Shown here piece after piece: positions 1 to 8,546 of a DNA stretch of 64,000 nucleotides. A program made the position numbers and the translations under genes. Below the pieces are notes generated by a model. The model saw only the letters and a program-made list of their open reading frames with translations, was not told the origin of the DNA and ran no database searches. This DNA comes from Bacteroidaceae bacterium (GTDB lineage: Bacteria > Bacteroidota > Bacteroidia > Bacteroidales > Muribaculaceae), in NCBI GenBank assembly GCA_021768245.1, contig JAETNO010000004.1, forward strand, positions 186,001 to 250,000. The letters run 5' to 3'. How positions within the stretch are numbered: position 1 is the stretch's first letter; each line of letters opens with the position of its first letter.

Positions 1-803
1 GGCAGACGGCTTATCACGGTCGAACCGGCCCTTACGCGCCCTATCGGAAGAGACAGGCCTGTTGAAAGGGAGAAGTATGAAAAATTGGAATTCACGCGCA
101 AATCATGCGAACGGCGATAGCGGTAGTCGAGCTGACGGTTGCCGAAGATAAGGTCTCCGAGATAATAGCCGATTTCAGTAGCCATAATCCCGATGCCCGC
201 TCCCGCTATTACATCCGTAGGGAAATGATGGCGGTCAACGACCCTTTCTACGGCAATCCCCGTGGCGAAAGCATAGGCCCCGACCGTATACCATGGAGAG
301 CGCCATCCAAGTTCGTGGGCTACTACCGTAGCACCCATGAAAGCCCATGCTGAATGGCCGGAAGGGAATGAACGGGCATCTGAGTTGTCGGGACGCGTCG
401 CCCCGACCCAATGCTTCAGAGTGTAGACCGACCCTCCGAGAATCAGGCCGGCAATACCTTGCGACACGGCCATACGGCCATAGCCCGAACGCGTAGGCTG
501 CCCGGCAATTTTCATCACCCACGGCAATGCCATCGGGGCGAACTGCAGGTAATCGGTTCCCCTGTCGGAGCGCACGATATCGTGCGGCACCCTATAGTCA
601 CGCGAATAACTATAACGCCCCGCCAGTCCGGCTCCGAACAGAGCCGCACCCGCCCCAAGGGCCACAGCACGGTTCAGCACAGACGGAGCCGATACGGAAT
701 CAGCCTGTGGTGACATCGCAATGGAGTCGGTCGGCTGCGCCGCGGATTCCAAAGGAATTTCAAGCAAAAAAATCAGAATGATGATCGTAGATATGGCTCT
801 CAT
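1..803 (-). CDS. PAP2-family membrane phosphatase, 3' end outside the window
   Basis: Read on the minus strand from an ATG at 803; the frame stays open to base 1, so 267 residues are present and the C-terminus is missing. Residues 1-22 form a hydrophobic signal-like segment. The three-part PAP2 (type 2 phosphatidic acid phosphatase) signature is complete: K130 to RP at 137-138, PSGHS at 147-151, and R187-x5-H193-x3-D197, where the two His and the Asp form the catalytic site. Family members dephosphorylate lipid phosphates or undecaprenyl pyrophosphate at the membrane; which substrate applies here cannot be told. It lies 75 bp downstream of the AraC gene on the same strand. No stop or frameshift is seen in the visible part. 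Confidence 0.85.
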   Translation of the reverse strand, partial: MRAISTIIILIFLLEIPLESAAQPTDSIAMSPQADSVSAPSVLNRAVALGAGAALFGAGLAGRYSYSRDYRVPHDIVRSDRGTDYLQFAPMALPWVMKIAGQPTRSGYGRMAVSQGIAGLILGGSVYTLKHWVGATRPDNSDARSFPSGHSAWAFMGATVVAHELGWRSPWYTVGAYAFATGIAVERVVDRHHFPTDVIAGAGIGIMATEIGYYLGDLIFGNRQLDYRYRRSHDLRVNSNFSYFSLSTGLSLPIGRVRAGSTVISRL

Positions 804-877
804 AAAACTCCTAACAAAGCATGCGGGCTGAGGGTTTTCATAACCCGCAGGATTTGAGAAGATGCATGGGGGGACGG

Positions 878-1789
878 TCAGCTTGTCCGCTGGTATTCCG
901 ACGGCGACATCCCTACAAGATGCTTGAAATATTTCCCGAAAGATGATTGATTTGGGAAGTTCAGTTCATAGCTCACCTGCTGGATATTCTTTCCTGAAAA
1001 ACGCAGGAGATTCTTGGCCTCAAGAATCACGTAGTCATCAATGATATCGGCAGCCGACCTACCTGTAGCCTCCTTGATTATAAGGGAAAGATATTTCGGG
1101 GATATGAAAAGCTTGTCGGCATAAAACGACACCGACCTCTCCCGGCGATGATATTCGTGGACAAGCTGGAAGAAATCGCTCACGTAGCCTGAACGGCGTG
1201 ACTTCGGACGATCCTCCTTGTCGGAAGGAAGGTTGCGCGACACTATCTGTATCAGCTGATAAGTCAAAGCGGCGATTATGCAGCGGGCAATGGATTTTCC
1301 GTAGAGGGTATCGGTGTTGCGGGTGTTGTGGTTGAGTATCTCATAATACCCGCGCAGCAGCTTGGCTTCCGCAGGAGTTATATCAATCACGGGCTTGTCA
1401 TACATGCCCTGATTGGTGACCGGAGGCAGCGCGCTCAGGATATTGAGGTCAAAATTTATATCGCGGATGAAGTCGCGCGATACGAAGAGCATATAGCAAT
1501 CCAGATTATCCCAGTCAATGTCCTTCAATTCCACGAAGGAACCCGCACGCGTGACGGCAATCGAATTTGCATGAAGCCGCGCGGGGACGAGGTTGACTTC
1601 TATGTCCATACTGCCGCTGAAACACAGCAGCCATGACATACCGTCGAACCTCACCGGGCCGTCGGACCTCACCGGCATACGGTTGGCCTCCGTGATATGG
1701 GTGAACACATAATCGTCACCGAGCATCGAATATTCCGTCGTGAACCGTTCAATCGAGATGAGCTGCGACAGGCTGAAAGTCTTATTCAT
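878..1789 (-). CDS. AraC-family transcriptional regulator
   Basis: A 303-residue protein. The N-terminal 190 residues look like a cupin-type AraC sensor domain. Residues about 200-303 hold the two helix-turn-helix AraC DNA-binding domain, with the second HTH and its conserved NFPNQSSFGKYFKHLVGMSP region at the C-terminus. The ATG at 1789 is preferred over an in-frame TTG at 1816 because a Bacteroidetes -7 box sits at 1821-1814 and the TTG would overlap it. It is divergent from the small gene at 2031. The effector and target genes are unknown; the only same-strand neighbour is the PAP2 gene. Confidence 0.85.
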   Translation of the reverse strand: MNKTFSLSQLISIERFTTEYSMLGDDYVFTHITEANRMPVRSDGPVRFDGMSWLLCFSGSMDIEVNLVPARLHANSIAVTRAGSFVELKDIDWDNLDCYMLFVSRDFIRDINFDLNILSALPPVTNQGMYDKPVIDITPAEAKLLRGYYEILNHNTRNTDTLYGKSIARCIIAALTYQLIQIVSRNLPSDKEDRPKSRRSGYVSDFFQLVHEYHRRERSVSFYADKLFISPKYLSLIIKEATGRSAADIIDDYVILEAKNLLRFSGKNIQQVSYELNFPNQSSFGKYFKHLVGMSPSEYQRTS

Positions 1790-1813
1790 TGGATTTTCTG
1801 ATATATTGACCCA

Positions 1814-1821
1814 CAAAATTA
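1814..1821 (-). promoter_or_regulatory. Putative -7 box of the AraC gene
   Basis: On the minus strand this reads TAATTTTG, an exact match to the Bacteroidetes -7 consensus TAnnTTTG. It lies about 25 bp upstream of the chosen ATG, implying a very short leader. No clear -33 TTTG is seen. Confidence 0.5.
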
Positions 1822-1943
1822 GCTATTTTGCGCATATTTTGCCATATATGACCACCATTTAATCCTTTTAGAGCAAATAACTTCCCTTTTCGACCAACCA
1901 AACATATCCTGCACGCTTAAAATCGCCGACTGCAAGGCGACAA

Positions 1944-1975
1944 TTTGGATTATAAGTTTAATGTTTGTAATTTTG
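1944..1975 (+). promoter_or_regulatory. Bacteroidetes-type promoter for the gene at 2031
   Basis: TTTG at 1944-1947 (-33), a 20-bp spacer, then TAATTTTG at 1968-1975 (-7). Both boxes match the Bacteroides sigma-ABfr consensus and the spacing is right. Transcription would start near 1982 and give a leader of about 50 nt. Confidence 0.75.
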
Positions 1976-2030
1976 CAGAATTGAAACGGTATTTCTCCTG
2001 CCGGCAAATCCGTCACTATCAATTTTCGCA

Positions 2031-2408
2031 ATGGACCAGGAATTAAAAAAACAACTGTCACAAGACCCCGACGGGCTTCTCACATATGAATATATAGCTA
2101 ACCACATCGGAAACTGCGATGATATCATGGGGGAACTTGTCGATAATATGATACTTGTCGATTCTACCGGGCAGTTCGTAGCCTCCGCCGCGCGCTATCT
2201 GTCGGCCATAAATCCCGATTTATACGCCGGCCATATTTCTCGCCTAATAGCCACCGCTATCGAAAAGGACCGCGAACGCCGCTACCTCCCCGACCTCATC
2301 ACTGCAATCTGGGGACCCGACTATGCGGACCGCGCGGAGACGCTGAGCGCAAGCGACGATAATTTCCGCCGCATCTATAAACGCATCACCCCTTCCGACT
2401 GCATGTAA
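2031..2408 (+). CDS. Conserved-looking hypothetical protein, 125 aa
   Basis: Not assigned to a named family. A 125-residue acidic protein without signal peptide or membrane segment, so probably cytoplasmic. The N-terminal part (about 15-60) has a DNA/protein-binding helical look, with TYEYIANHIGNCDDIMGELV reminiscent of a helix-turn-helix-like fold; this is only an impression. It has a strong promoter (1944-1975) and is followed after 19 bp by the glycosyltransferase gene, so the two may be cotranscribed. Confidence 0.7.
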   Translation: MDQELKKQLSQDPDGLLTYEYIANHIGNCDDIMGELVDNMILVDSTGQFVASAARYLSAINPDLYAGHISRLIATAIEKDRERRYLPDLITAIWGPDYADRAETLSASDDNFRRIYKRITPSDCM

Positions 2409-2427
2409 CCGCTCGTAGGGATGCAGC

Positions 2428-3543
2428 GTGGTGCATCCGCCCGTATTTCAACCGATATTAGATAAGCCAGTGAAAATCATCCAGATATTTCCGGGAAAGG
2501 TATGGGGTGGAGCTGAACAGTATGTGCTCGACCTCGGACGTGCCCTCGCCTCACGCGGCCATGAAGTGACCTACATCGCCCGCGATGCCGACGCCGTCAA
2601 ATCAAGGCTGGAAAAATCGGGAATCGGATTCACCACACTTCCATTCCGCTGGGCCCTGGACATGGCCTCTATCCGGAAACTGGCAGAAGAGATGATGGAT
2701 GCCGACGTCGTCCATGTCCACGACGTGATGTTCGCGCCATTGGCCGTATTGGCAAAGCGCCGTTCGGGGAGCAAGGCCAGGATTGTCATGACACGCCATG
2801 ATGCCCATCGGACTCCGGCCAACATCTTCTATCGCCCGTTCATAAAGCAAATCCACAAAGCGATTTTCGTATCCGACCTCGCGCGCCGCTCATGGCACGG
2901 TGCAAACCGCTGGTTTCCGGCTGAAAAATGCAGCGTGGTCCTCAACAGCATCCCTACTTACGGACAACGACCGATGGAATCGCTTCGCGAGAAATACTCC
3001 ATCGCCCCGTCAACGCCGCTCCTCCTGTTTTGCGGACGTATAAAAAAGACAAAGGGATGCGATGTAATCATCAAGGCCCTCAGCCTGATTCGCGACAAGG
3101 ATTTCGCTATGGTCTTTGTCGGGAAATGCGCGAAGGACAGCTATTACAGAAAACTACACACGCTCGCCGAAGAAGGAGGCATAAGCGACCGCATCCATTA
3201 TTACGGGTTTTCAGAGCATGGCCGGCAATTCTTCCCTCAGGCCGACATCGCGCTCGCCCCGTCTGCCGGCAAGGATGCCTGCCTGCTCTCCAATATCGAA
3301 GCCATGCAGGCCGGCACATGCGTGATAAGCACTGACAACGGGGGGCAGGTAGAATATATCAGCAGCGGTGAGAACGGGCTGCTTGTCCCGCCATCGGATG
3401 CCGCAAGCCTTGCAGAGGCAATCGCCGGCCTGATTGACAATCTCCCCTATCGTGAGCGGCTTGCCAAAGCCGGGCAAGAGTATTTTCTCGCCAATATGAA
3501 CTATTCGCAGTTCGTTGACAAAATTCTCGCGGACTACCGATAA
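2428..3543 (+). CDS. Glycosyltransferase family 4 (GT-B fold)
   Basis: A 371-residue GT4-type retaining glycosyltransferase with two Rossmann-like domains. The N-terminal sugar-acceptor domain starts with a typical IFPGKVWGGAEQYVLDL glycine-rich loop. The C-terminal nucleotide-sugar domain has GRIKKTKG at about 203-210. The usual EX7E donor motif appears as D-x7-E (DACLLSNIE), so Asp replaces the first Glu. No membrane segment is present. The start is uncertain: GTG at 2428 gives the longest form, but GTG at 2470 begins right at the conserved KIIQIFPG strand and fits the family better. The sugar and acceptor (LPS, glycan or lipid) are unknown. Confidence 0.82.
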   Translation: MVHPPVFQPILDKPVKIIQIFPGKVWGGAEQYVLDLGRALASRGHEVTYIARDADAVKSRLEKSGIGFTTLPFRWALDMASIRKLAEEMMDADVVHVHDVMFAPLAVLAKRRSGSKARIVMTRHDAHRTPANIFYRPFIKQIHKAIFVSDLARRSWHGANRWFPAEKCSVVLNSIPTYGQRPMESLREKYSIAPSTPLLLFCGRIKKTKGCDVIIKALSLIRDKDFAMVFVGKCAKDSYYRKLHTLAEEGGISDRIHYYGFSEHGRQFFPQADIALAPSAGKDACLLSNIEAMQAGTCVISTDNGGQVEYISSGENGLLVPPSDAASLAEAIAGLIDNLPYRERLAKAGQEYFLANMNYSQFVDKILADYR

Positions 3544-3570
3544 CACCCACCTTGAACTTTTAGAGATTAT

Positions 3571-3605
3571 TTTGAAGGTAATTTGCTCAAAAAATTGTAA
3601 TTTTG
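3571..3605 (+). promoter_or_regulatory. Putative promoter for the cyclophilin gene
   Basis: TAATTTTG at 3598-3605 matches the -7 consensus exactly. A TTTG at 3571-3574 could be the -33 element, but the 23-bp spacer is longer than usual. Confidence 0.55.
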
Positions 3606-3646
3606 TGCTATCTGTTTTTACCGACAAGTAATTCTCAAAAAATCCA

Positions 3647-4498
3647 ATGAGGTTTATAATCACAACTTTAATGGCCCTTGCCGTGTTATTCGGAATAAAA
3701 GCCAAGCCCTCACAAGAAATGAACGAAAACCAGACTAACCCGGGAGACGTGAAAGTGCTTCTCCACACAACGATGGGCGATATCACCATCCTGCTCTACG
3801 GCGACACTCCACGCCACACTGAAAATTTTGTAAAACTCGTGAAGGAAGGCCACTACGACGGCCTGCTTTTCCATCGCGTAATCAACGATTTCATGGTTCA
3901 GGGCGGTGACCCCGACTCTAAAAACGCGCCAAAAGGACGTATGCTTGGCTCAGGCGACATGGGCTATAACATTGAGGCTGAGATTCTCTTCCCGACCCAC
4001 TATCACCATCGCGGCGCTATCGCAGCAGCCCGTCAGGGCGACGCCGTAAATCCCGACCGTAAATCGTCGGCATCGCAGTTCTATATTGTGACCGGAAAGA
4101 AATATTCCCCCGCACAAATAGACCAGATGGAGCGCAAAGCGGTGATGCAGAAAAAGCAGGATGTGTTCAACCGTCTCTCCGAAGAATATCGCGACAGCAT
4201 AATCTCCATGCGCCGCAACCGCGATCAGGCCGGACTCGATGCGCTACGCGACAAACTTGCCGCAGAGACAGAGCGACTGACAGCCAATGACTCAACGGTC
4301 TATTCACAGGAGCAGCGCGAAGTCTACATGCGGGAAGGAGGCACCCCTCACCTCGACGGGGCCTACACGGTGTTCGGACGCGTACTTGACGGAATGGACG
4401 TTGTCGATAAAATCCAGAAAGCGGAAACCGACGGCAACGACCGCCCTATCGAAGACATCCGCATCATTTCAGCTACAGTCCTTCCCGCAAAGCCTTGA
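3647..4498 (+). CDS. Secreted cyclophilin-type peptidyl-prolyl cis-trans isomerase
   Basis: A 283-residue protein. An N-terminal hydrophobic signal segment (about 1-20) predicts export to the periplasm. The cyclophilin domain begins near residue 38 and contains the classic FHRVINDFMVQGGD segment with the catalytic Arg, then the SASQFYIVTG block. A charged, probably helical insertion of roughly 85 residues lies between that block and the final GAYTVFGRVLDGMDVVDKI strand region, making the protein longer than minimal cyclophilins. The enzyme catalyses proline isomerisation during folding of exported proteins. It has its own promoter, with pfkA following 91 bp later. Confidence 0.9.
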   Translation: MRFIITTLMALAVLFGIKAKPSQEMNENQTNPGDVKVLLHTTMGDITILLYGDTPRHTENFVKLVKEGHYDGLLFHRVINDFMVQGGDPDSKNAPKGRMLGSGDMGYNIEAEILFPTHYHHRGAIAAARQGDAVNPDRKSSASQFYIVTGKKYSPAQIDQMERKAVMQKKQDVFNRLSEEYRDSIISMRRNRDQAGLDALRDKLAAETERLTANDSTVYSQEQREVYMREGGTPHLDGAYTVFGRVLDGMDVVDKIQKAETDGNDRPIEDIRIISATVLPAKP

Positions 4499-4589
4499 AA
4501 CAAAGGCTGAACGGCTTATGATAAGGTAAAAAACGACATCCAATAAGGTACAATCAAAGAATACACATAATCAATTAATTCTAAACGTT

Positions 4590-5570
4590 ATGGCAGAAAT
4601 CAAATGCGTAGGTATCCTCACCTCTGGAGGTGACGCCCCCGGCATGAACGCCGCAATCCGCGCCGTAACCCGCTCAGCTATCTATGGCGGTCTTAAAGTA
4701 AAGGGAATCTATCGCGGTTACCGAGGACTCATCACCGATGAAATCCAGGAATTCAAGACCCAAAACGTATCAAATATAATCCAGGCAGGCGGCACCATAC
4801 TGAAGACAGCCCGCTGCAAGGAATTCCAGACTCCCGAAGGACGCCAGCTCGCCTTCGACAATCTGAAACGCCACGACATAGACGCCCTTGTGGTGATTGG
4901 CGGTGACGGCTCACTGACCGGTGCGCGCATCTTCGCCAATGAATTCAACTTCCCTATAATAGGTCTCCCCGGCACTATTGACAACGACCTCTTCGGGACC
5001 GACTCCACAATCGGCTACGACACAGCGCTTAACACCATCATGCAGTGTGTCGATAAAATCCGTGACACAGCCACGAGCCATGAACGTCTCTTCTTCATCG
5101 AGGTGATGGGACGCGACGCCGGTTTCCTCGCCCTCAACGGTGCTATCGCCTCGGGAGCGGAAGCCGCGATTATCCCTGAAATCTCGACCGAAGTCGACCA
5201 GCTTGCCGAACTTATTGAGAATGGCTTCCGCAAAAGCAAAAACTCTTCGATAGTCCTCGTGGCCGAAAGCCCTGTAACCGGCGGCGCGATGGGACTCGCA
5301 CAGCGCGTGAAAACCGAATATCCGGGCTACGACGTGCGTGTTTCAATCCTTGGCCACCTACAGCGCGGAGGGTCCCCCACAGCCTACGACCGTATCCTCG
5401 CCTCCCGCATGGGCGCGGCAGCGATTGACGCCCTCCTCGAAGAGCAGCGCAATGTGATGATTGGCATACGCAACGACGAAATCGTATATGTGCCATTCTC
5501 GAAAGCCATCAAAAACGACAAGCCTATCAACCGCGAACTTCTCGAGACACTGCGCCGCCTCTCCATTTAA
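4590..5570 (+). CDS. pfkA: ATP-dependent 6-phosphofructokinase
   Basis: A 326-residue protein of the expected length for bacterial PfkA. It carries the N-terminal ATP-binding [12 protein letters not shown] loop, the GGDGS nucleotide motif, the catalytic TIDND motif, MGRDAGF, and the substrate-binding region [14 protein letters not shown] near 255-270. It phosphorylates fructose 6-phosphate to fructose 1,6-bisphosphate, the committed step of glycolysis, in the cytoplasm. The Gly after the GGDGS motif region supports an ATP-type rather than a pyrophosphate-type enzyme, but this was not modelled. It may share a transcript with the downstream ABC ATPase, 60 bp away. Confidence 0.95.
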   Translation: MAEIKCVGILTSGGDAPGMNAAIRAVTRSAIYGGLKVKGIYRGYRGLITDEIQEFKTQNVSNIIQAGGTILKTARCKEFQTPEGRQLAFDNLKRHDIDALVVIGGDGSLTGARIFANEFNFPIIGLPGTIDNDLFGTDSTIGYDTALNTIMQCVDKIRDTATSHERLFFIEVMGRDAGFLALNGAIASGAEAAIIPEISTEVDQLAELIENGFRKSKNSSIVLVAESPVTGGAMGLAQRVKTEYPGYDVRVSILGHLQRGGSPTAYDRILASRMGAAAIDALLEEQRNVMIGIRNDEIVYVPFSKAIKNDKPINRELLETLRRLSI

Positions 5571-5630
5571 TTTCAGGAAGGACTTCGAGGGTCTTTAGTC
5601 CACCGGAATTCATCACTTTCAACCCGACCA

Positions 5631-6281
5631 ATGATTGAAGTCAGCCACATAAACAAAAGTTTCGACAAACTCAAGGTGCTCAATGACGTTTCGCTCACAA
5701 TCACCGATGGCGAAATGCTCACCATCGTGGGGCCGAGTGGAGCAGGAAAATCAACGCTCCTGCAAATCATAGGCACCCTTGAGCGTCCCGACAGCGGAAC
5801 CGTGAAATTTGACGGCGAGGACATAACCCGCCTGAAGGAAGTGAAACTCGCCGAGTTCCGCAACCGCAACATGGGTTTCGTATTCCAGTTCCACCAGCTC
5901 CTGCCCGAGTTCACTTTGGAAGAAAACGTGGCCTTGCCCTCACTCATAGCCGGCAACAAACGCGCTGACGCCTTCAACCGCGCAGGGCGTCTGCTTGATG
6001 AACTCGGTCTCGGACAGCGGCTCAACCACCGTCCGTCGCAACTCTCCGGCGGAGAACGGCAGCGTGCAGCCGTGGCCCGCGCGCTCGTCAATGACCCTAA
6101 AGTGATTCTCGCCGATGAACCTACCGGCAGCCTCGACAGCCAGAACCGGGCGGAACTTTACAAGCTCTTCTTCGACCTCCGCACAGCCACCGGCAAGACT
6201 TTCATAATTGTGACCCACGACGACACTCTCGCTCTCAACTCCGACCGTGTAATCCGCATGCAGGACGGTTTCATACTCTGA
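5631..6281 (+). CDS. lolD: LolD-type ABC transporter ATP-binding protein
   Basis: A 216-residue ABC ATPase with Walker A GPSGAGKST (about 35-43), Q-loop, signature LSGGERQR (about 138-145), Walker B VILADEPTGSLD (about 158-169) and the switch His (VTHD). Length and sequence fit the MacB/LolD subfamily, which powers extraction of lipoproteins from the inner membrane with LolC/E partners. No permease gene adjoins it here, so the partner must be elsewhere. It is followed after 12 bp by a lipoprotein gene. The LolD name is a family-level call. Confidence 0.85.
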   Translation: MIEVSHINKSFDKLKVLNDVSLTITDGEMLTIVGPSGAGKSTLLQIIGTLERPDSGTVKFDGEDITRLKEVKLAEFRNRNMGFVFQFHQLLPEFTLEENVALPSLIAGNKRADAFNRAGRLLDELGLGQRLNHRPSQLSGGERQRAAVARALVNDPKVILADEPTGSLDSQNRAELYKLFFDLRTATGKTFIIVTHDDTLALNSDRVIRMQDGFIL

Positions 6282-6293
6282 ATTTTCCATTCA

Positions 6294-7001
6294 ATGAACA
6301 GCAAAAACCGACCACGCCACATATTCTCTTTCTCTGCAATTCCACTTCTGCTCGGAGTCTTGTCACTCGCCCTGACACTTCCGTCTTGTTCTGACGACAG
6401 CGGAGTCGACGGACCCGTGGAAATGCAGTTCTGGGACATCGTCACCTATGAAGGCTCCCCGTCAGGGGGCGGCTCTACGTTCTCTTTCCAACAGGTCGAC
6501 GACTCCCCGCTGATAACCCTTACGTCCACATCCTCCCTGAAAGACGTCAAGGAAGGCGAACGGATGGCAGTGCGCTATATTCCTGAAAGTGGCCAAGCCT
6601 ATACAAGCGGAGCTATAAGGCTGCTTTCGGCGTCAAAAATCACCCAAAGCCCTGTGGAGATTGAGTGGAAGGAGGAATATGATGAATGGAAGCGCGACAA
6701 GGTCTACGTCTACAGCGTCTGGCGTTCCGGCAATTATATAAATTTCCATGTGCGTCTCACCTACGACACCGAGCCAAGGCTCTTCCGGCTTGTTGCCGAC
6801 CCCTCGACAATAGAGTCTGACATCCCCGACATATATCTCGTCCATATAATGGCCAAGGAAACCGACTATCACGACCGCGCTTACCTTGCGTCATTCGACA
6901 TCGGGGAGCTTTGGACACGACAAAATCTCAGGGGAGTAAGAATCCATGTGGCCAACTCGAATCTCGATAAGGATATTTTCACATTCACAAAGAATAATTA
7001 A
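6294..7001 (+). CDS. NigD-like lipoprotein
   Basis: A 235-residue protein with a type II signal peptide: a hydrophobic stretch to about residue 30 and a lipobox ending LPSC, followed by acidic SDD, which fits surface or outer-membrane lipoprotein export in Bacteroidetes. The body has the beta-rich pattern of NigD-like proteins, including a GERMAVRYIPES strand region and an SGAIRLLSASKI strand; that assignment is by resemblance only. NigD was named from a bacteriocin (nigrescin) locus, but most relatives have no known role. It is probably the last gene of the pfkA-lolD unit because a strong terminator follows at 7007. Confidence 0.7.
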   Translation: MNSKNRPRHIFSFSAIPLLLGVLSLALTLPSCSDDSGVDGPVEMQFWDIVTYEGSPSGGGSTFSFQQVDDSPLITLTSTSSLKDVKEGERMAVRYIPESGQAYTSGAIRLLSASKITQSPVEIEWKEEYDEWKRDKVYVYSVWRSGNYINFHVRLTYDTEPRLFRLVADPSTIESDIPDIYLVHIMAKETDYHDRAYLASFDIGELWTRQNLRGVRIHVANSNLDKDIFTFTKNN

Positions 7002-7006
7002 CCTAT

Positions 7007-7040
7007 ACACCCATGATAAACCACTATCATGGGTGTTTTT
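7007..7040 (+). terminator. Intrinsic terminator after the NigD-like gene
   Basis: A perfect 12-bp stem (7007-7018 with 7025-7036) with a 6-nt loop, followed by a T-run at 7036-7040. It ends the upstream unit before the oxidoreductase operon. Confidence 0.9.
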
Positions 7041-7120
7041 AGACAATTTACACAGCAAAAGAGCGAGTGTGCAATAGGTTAAAGTTTTATTAAATAAGCC
7101 ATCATCCGAATAATAATTTG

Positions 7121-7128
7121 TAAATTTG
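7121..7128 (+). promoter_or_regulatory. Putative -7 box of the 2-oxoacid oxidoreductase operon
   Basis: TAAATTTG fits TAnnTTTG. It lies 66 bp upstream of the ferredoxin-subunit ATG and downstream of a terminator, which is the expected place for an operon promoter. No good -33 box is seen. Confidence 0.5.
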
Positions 7129-7193
7129 TGTTCAATAAGTATGTTTTATGTGAGGGTTTCTCTCCCCGCCTCACGAACTAATCCCTTAACATC

Positions 7194-7424
7194 ATGGCAA
7201 AAGTTATAGGAGCTGTAGAAATCAACCGCGAGCGTTGCAAAGGATGCGACCTGTGTGTTGTGGCGTGTCCCTGTGATGTGCTGAGGCTACAGCAAAAGGA
7301 TGTAAACGATAGGGGCTACCATTTTGTCAACGACGAGAATCCCGACAACTGCATCGGATGCGCCGCCTGCGCCACGGTTTGCCCCGACGGATGTATAACC
7401 GTCTACCGAGTAATAGAGAAATAA
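7194..7424 (+). CDS. korD: 2-oxoacid:ferredoxin oxidoreductase, ferredoxin-like (delta) subunit
   Basis: A 76-residue polyferredoxin with two 4Fe-4S motifs, CKGCDLCVVACP and CIGCAACATVCP. It passes electrons from the thiamine-dependent catalytic subunits to ferredoxin. It is the first of four genes in the order delta, alpha, beta, gamma, typical of 2-oxoglutarate or branched-chain 2-oxoacid:ferredoxin oxidoreductases in anaerobes. The Kor versus Vor substrate choice cannot be decided from sequence alone. Confidence 0.9.
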   Translation: MAKVIGAVEINRERCKGCDLCVVACPCDVLRLQQKDVNDRGYHFVNDENPDNCIGCAACATVCPDGCITVYRVIEK

Positions 7425-7460
7425 GGAACTGATAACGTCAAATTGGAAAGCATCACATAT

Positions 7461-8540
7461 ATGGAAGACGAAGTTAAACTGATGAAAGGCAATGAGGCCG
7501 TGGCCCACGCGGCCATCCGCTACGGTGTCGACGGCTATTTCGGCTATCCCATAACCCCGCAGAGCGAAATTCTCGAGACTCTTGAGGAGCTCATGCCCTG
7601 GGAAAGCACAGGAATGGTAGTGCTTCAGGCCGAAAGCGAGATAGCGGCCATCAACATGGTCTATGGCGGAGCCGCCACAGGCAAGGCCTGCATGACTTCT
7701 TCGTCAAGCCCTGGCATAAGCCTCAAACAGGAAGGAATATCATATATCGCCGCCGGCGAACTTCCGGCTCTTATTGTTAACTGCATGCGCGGAGGCCCCG
7801 GCCTTGGCACCATCCAGCCCTCACAGGCCGACTATTTCCAGGCAACAAAAGGAGGAGGCCACGGAGACTACCATCTGATAGTCCTCGCCCCGGCCTCGGT
7901 TCAGGAGATGGCCGACTTCGTGGGACTCGGATTCGACCTTGCCTTCAAATACCGCAACCCCGTCATGATGCTTGCCGACGGTATCGTCGGACAGATGATG
8001 GAAAAAGTGGTGCTCCCCCCCATGCGTCCGCGACGCACTGATGAAGAAATCGCTCAGCAATGCCCCTGGGCTGTCACAGGCCGTCCCGAAGGCAGGAAGC
8101 CCAACATAATGACCACTCTTGAACTTGACCCCGTGGCCATGGAGCGCAACAATATCCGTCTCCAGGAGACCTACCGCCGAATCAGCGAAAACGAGGTGAG
8201 ATTCGAGGAGCACTGCACCGACGACTGCGAATATCTTATCGTGGCTTTCGGTTCGGTGGCCAGAATATGCCAGAAAGCGATGGAAGAGGCACGCGAACGT
8301 GGTCTCAAGGTAGGCATCCTGCGTCCCATCACCCTTTGGCCCTTCCCCACAGAGGAAGTGAAACGCCTGAGCAAGAAAGTAAAAGCGATACTCGTTGTCG
8401 AACTCAACGCCGGACAGATGATAGAGGACGTGCGCCTCAGCCTCGAAGACCGCGTGCCCGTCCATCACTACGGACGTATGGGCGGCATCGTCATGGACCC
8501 TGCCGACGTACTCGAGGCTCTCAACAATATTATTGAATAG
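7461..8540 (+). CDS. korA: 2-oxoacid:ferredoxin oxidoreductase alpha subunit (KorA/VorB type)
   Basis: A 359-residue protein starting at the ATG at 7461; an in-frame TTG at 7443 is less likely. It covers the pyrimidine-binding domain of the thiamine diphosphate fold (FGYPITPQSEILE near the N-terminus, the region that selects the 2-oxoacid) and the C-terminal transketolase-like domain (LRPITLWPFP region). It works with the beta and gamma subunits to oxidise a 2-oxoacid to an acyl-CoA while reducing ferredoxin. The next gene begins 6 bp downstream. Confidence 0.92.
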   Translation: MEDEVKLMKGNEAVAHAAIRYGVDGYFGYPITPQSEILETLEELMPWESTGMVVLQAESEIAAINMVYGGAATGKACMTSSSSPGISLKQEGISYIAAGELPALIVNCMRGGPGLGTIQPSQADYFQATKGGGHGDYHLIVLAPASVQEMADFVGLGFDLAFKYRNPVMMLADGIVGQMMEKVVLPPMRPRRTDEEIAQQCPWAVTGRPEGRKPNIMTTLELDPVAMERNNIRLQETYRRISENEVRFEEHCTDDCEYLIVAFGSVARICQKAMEEARERGLKVGILRPITLWPFPTEEVKRLSKKVKAILVVELNAGQMIEDVRLSLEDRVPVHHYGRMGGIVMDPADVLEALNNIIE

Positions 8541-8546
8541 TTACTT

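Noticed and set aside
1819..2061. 80-codon minus-strand frame upstream of the AraC gene
   Set aside because: It occupies an AT-rich divergent promoter region; no protein-like pattern and overlaps both promoters.
7443..7460. TTG start for korA
   Set aside because: The ATG at 7461 fits the family N-terminus and gives a normal gap after the ferredoxin gene.
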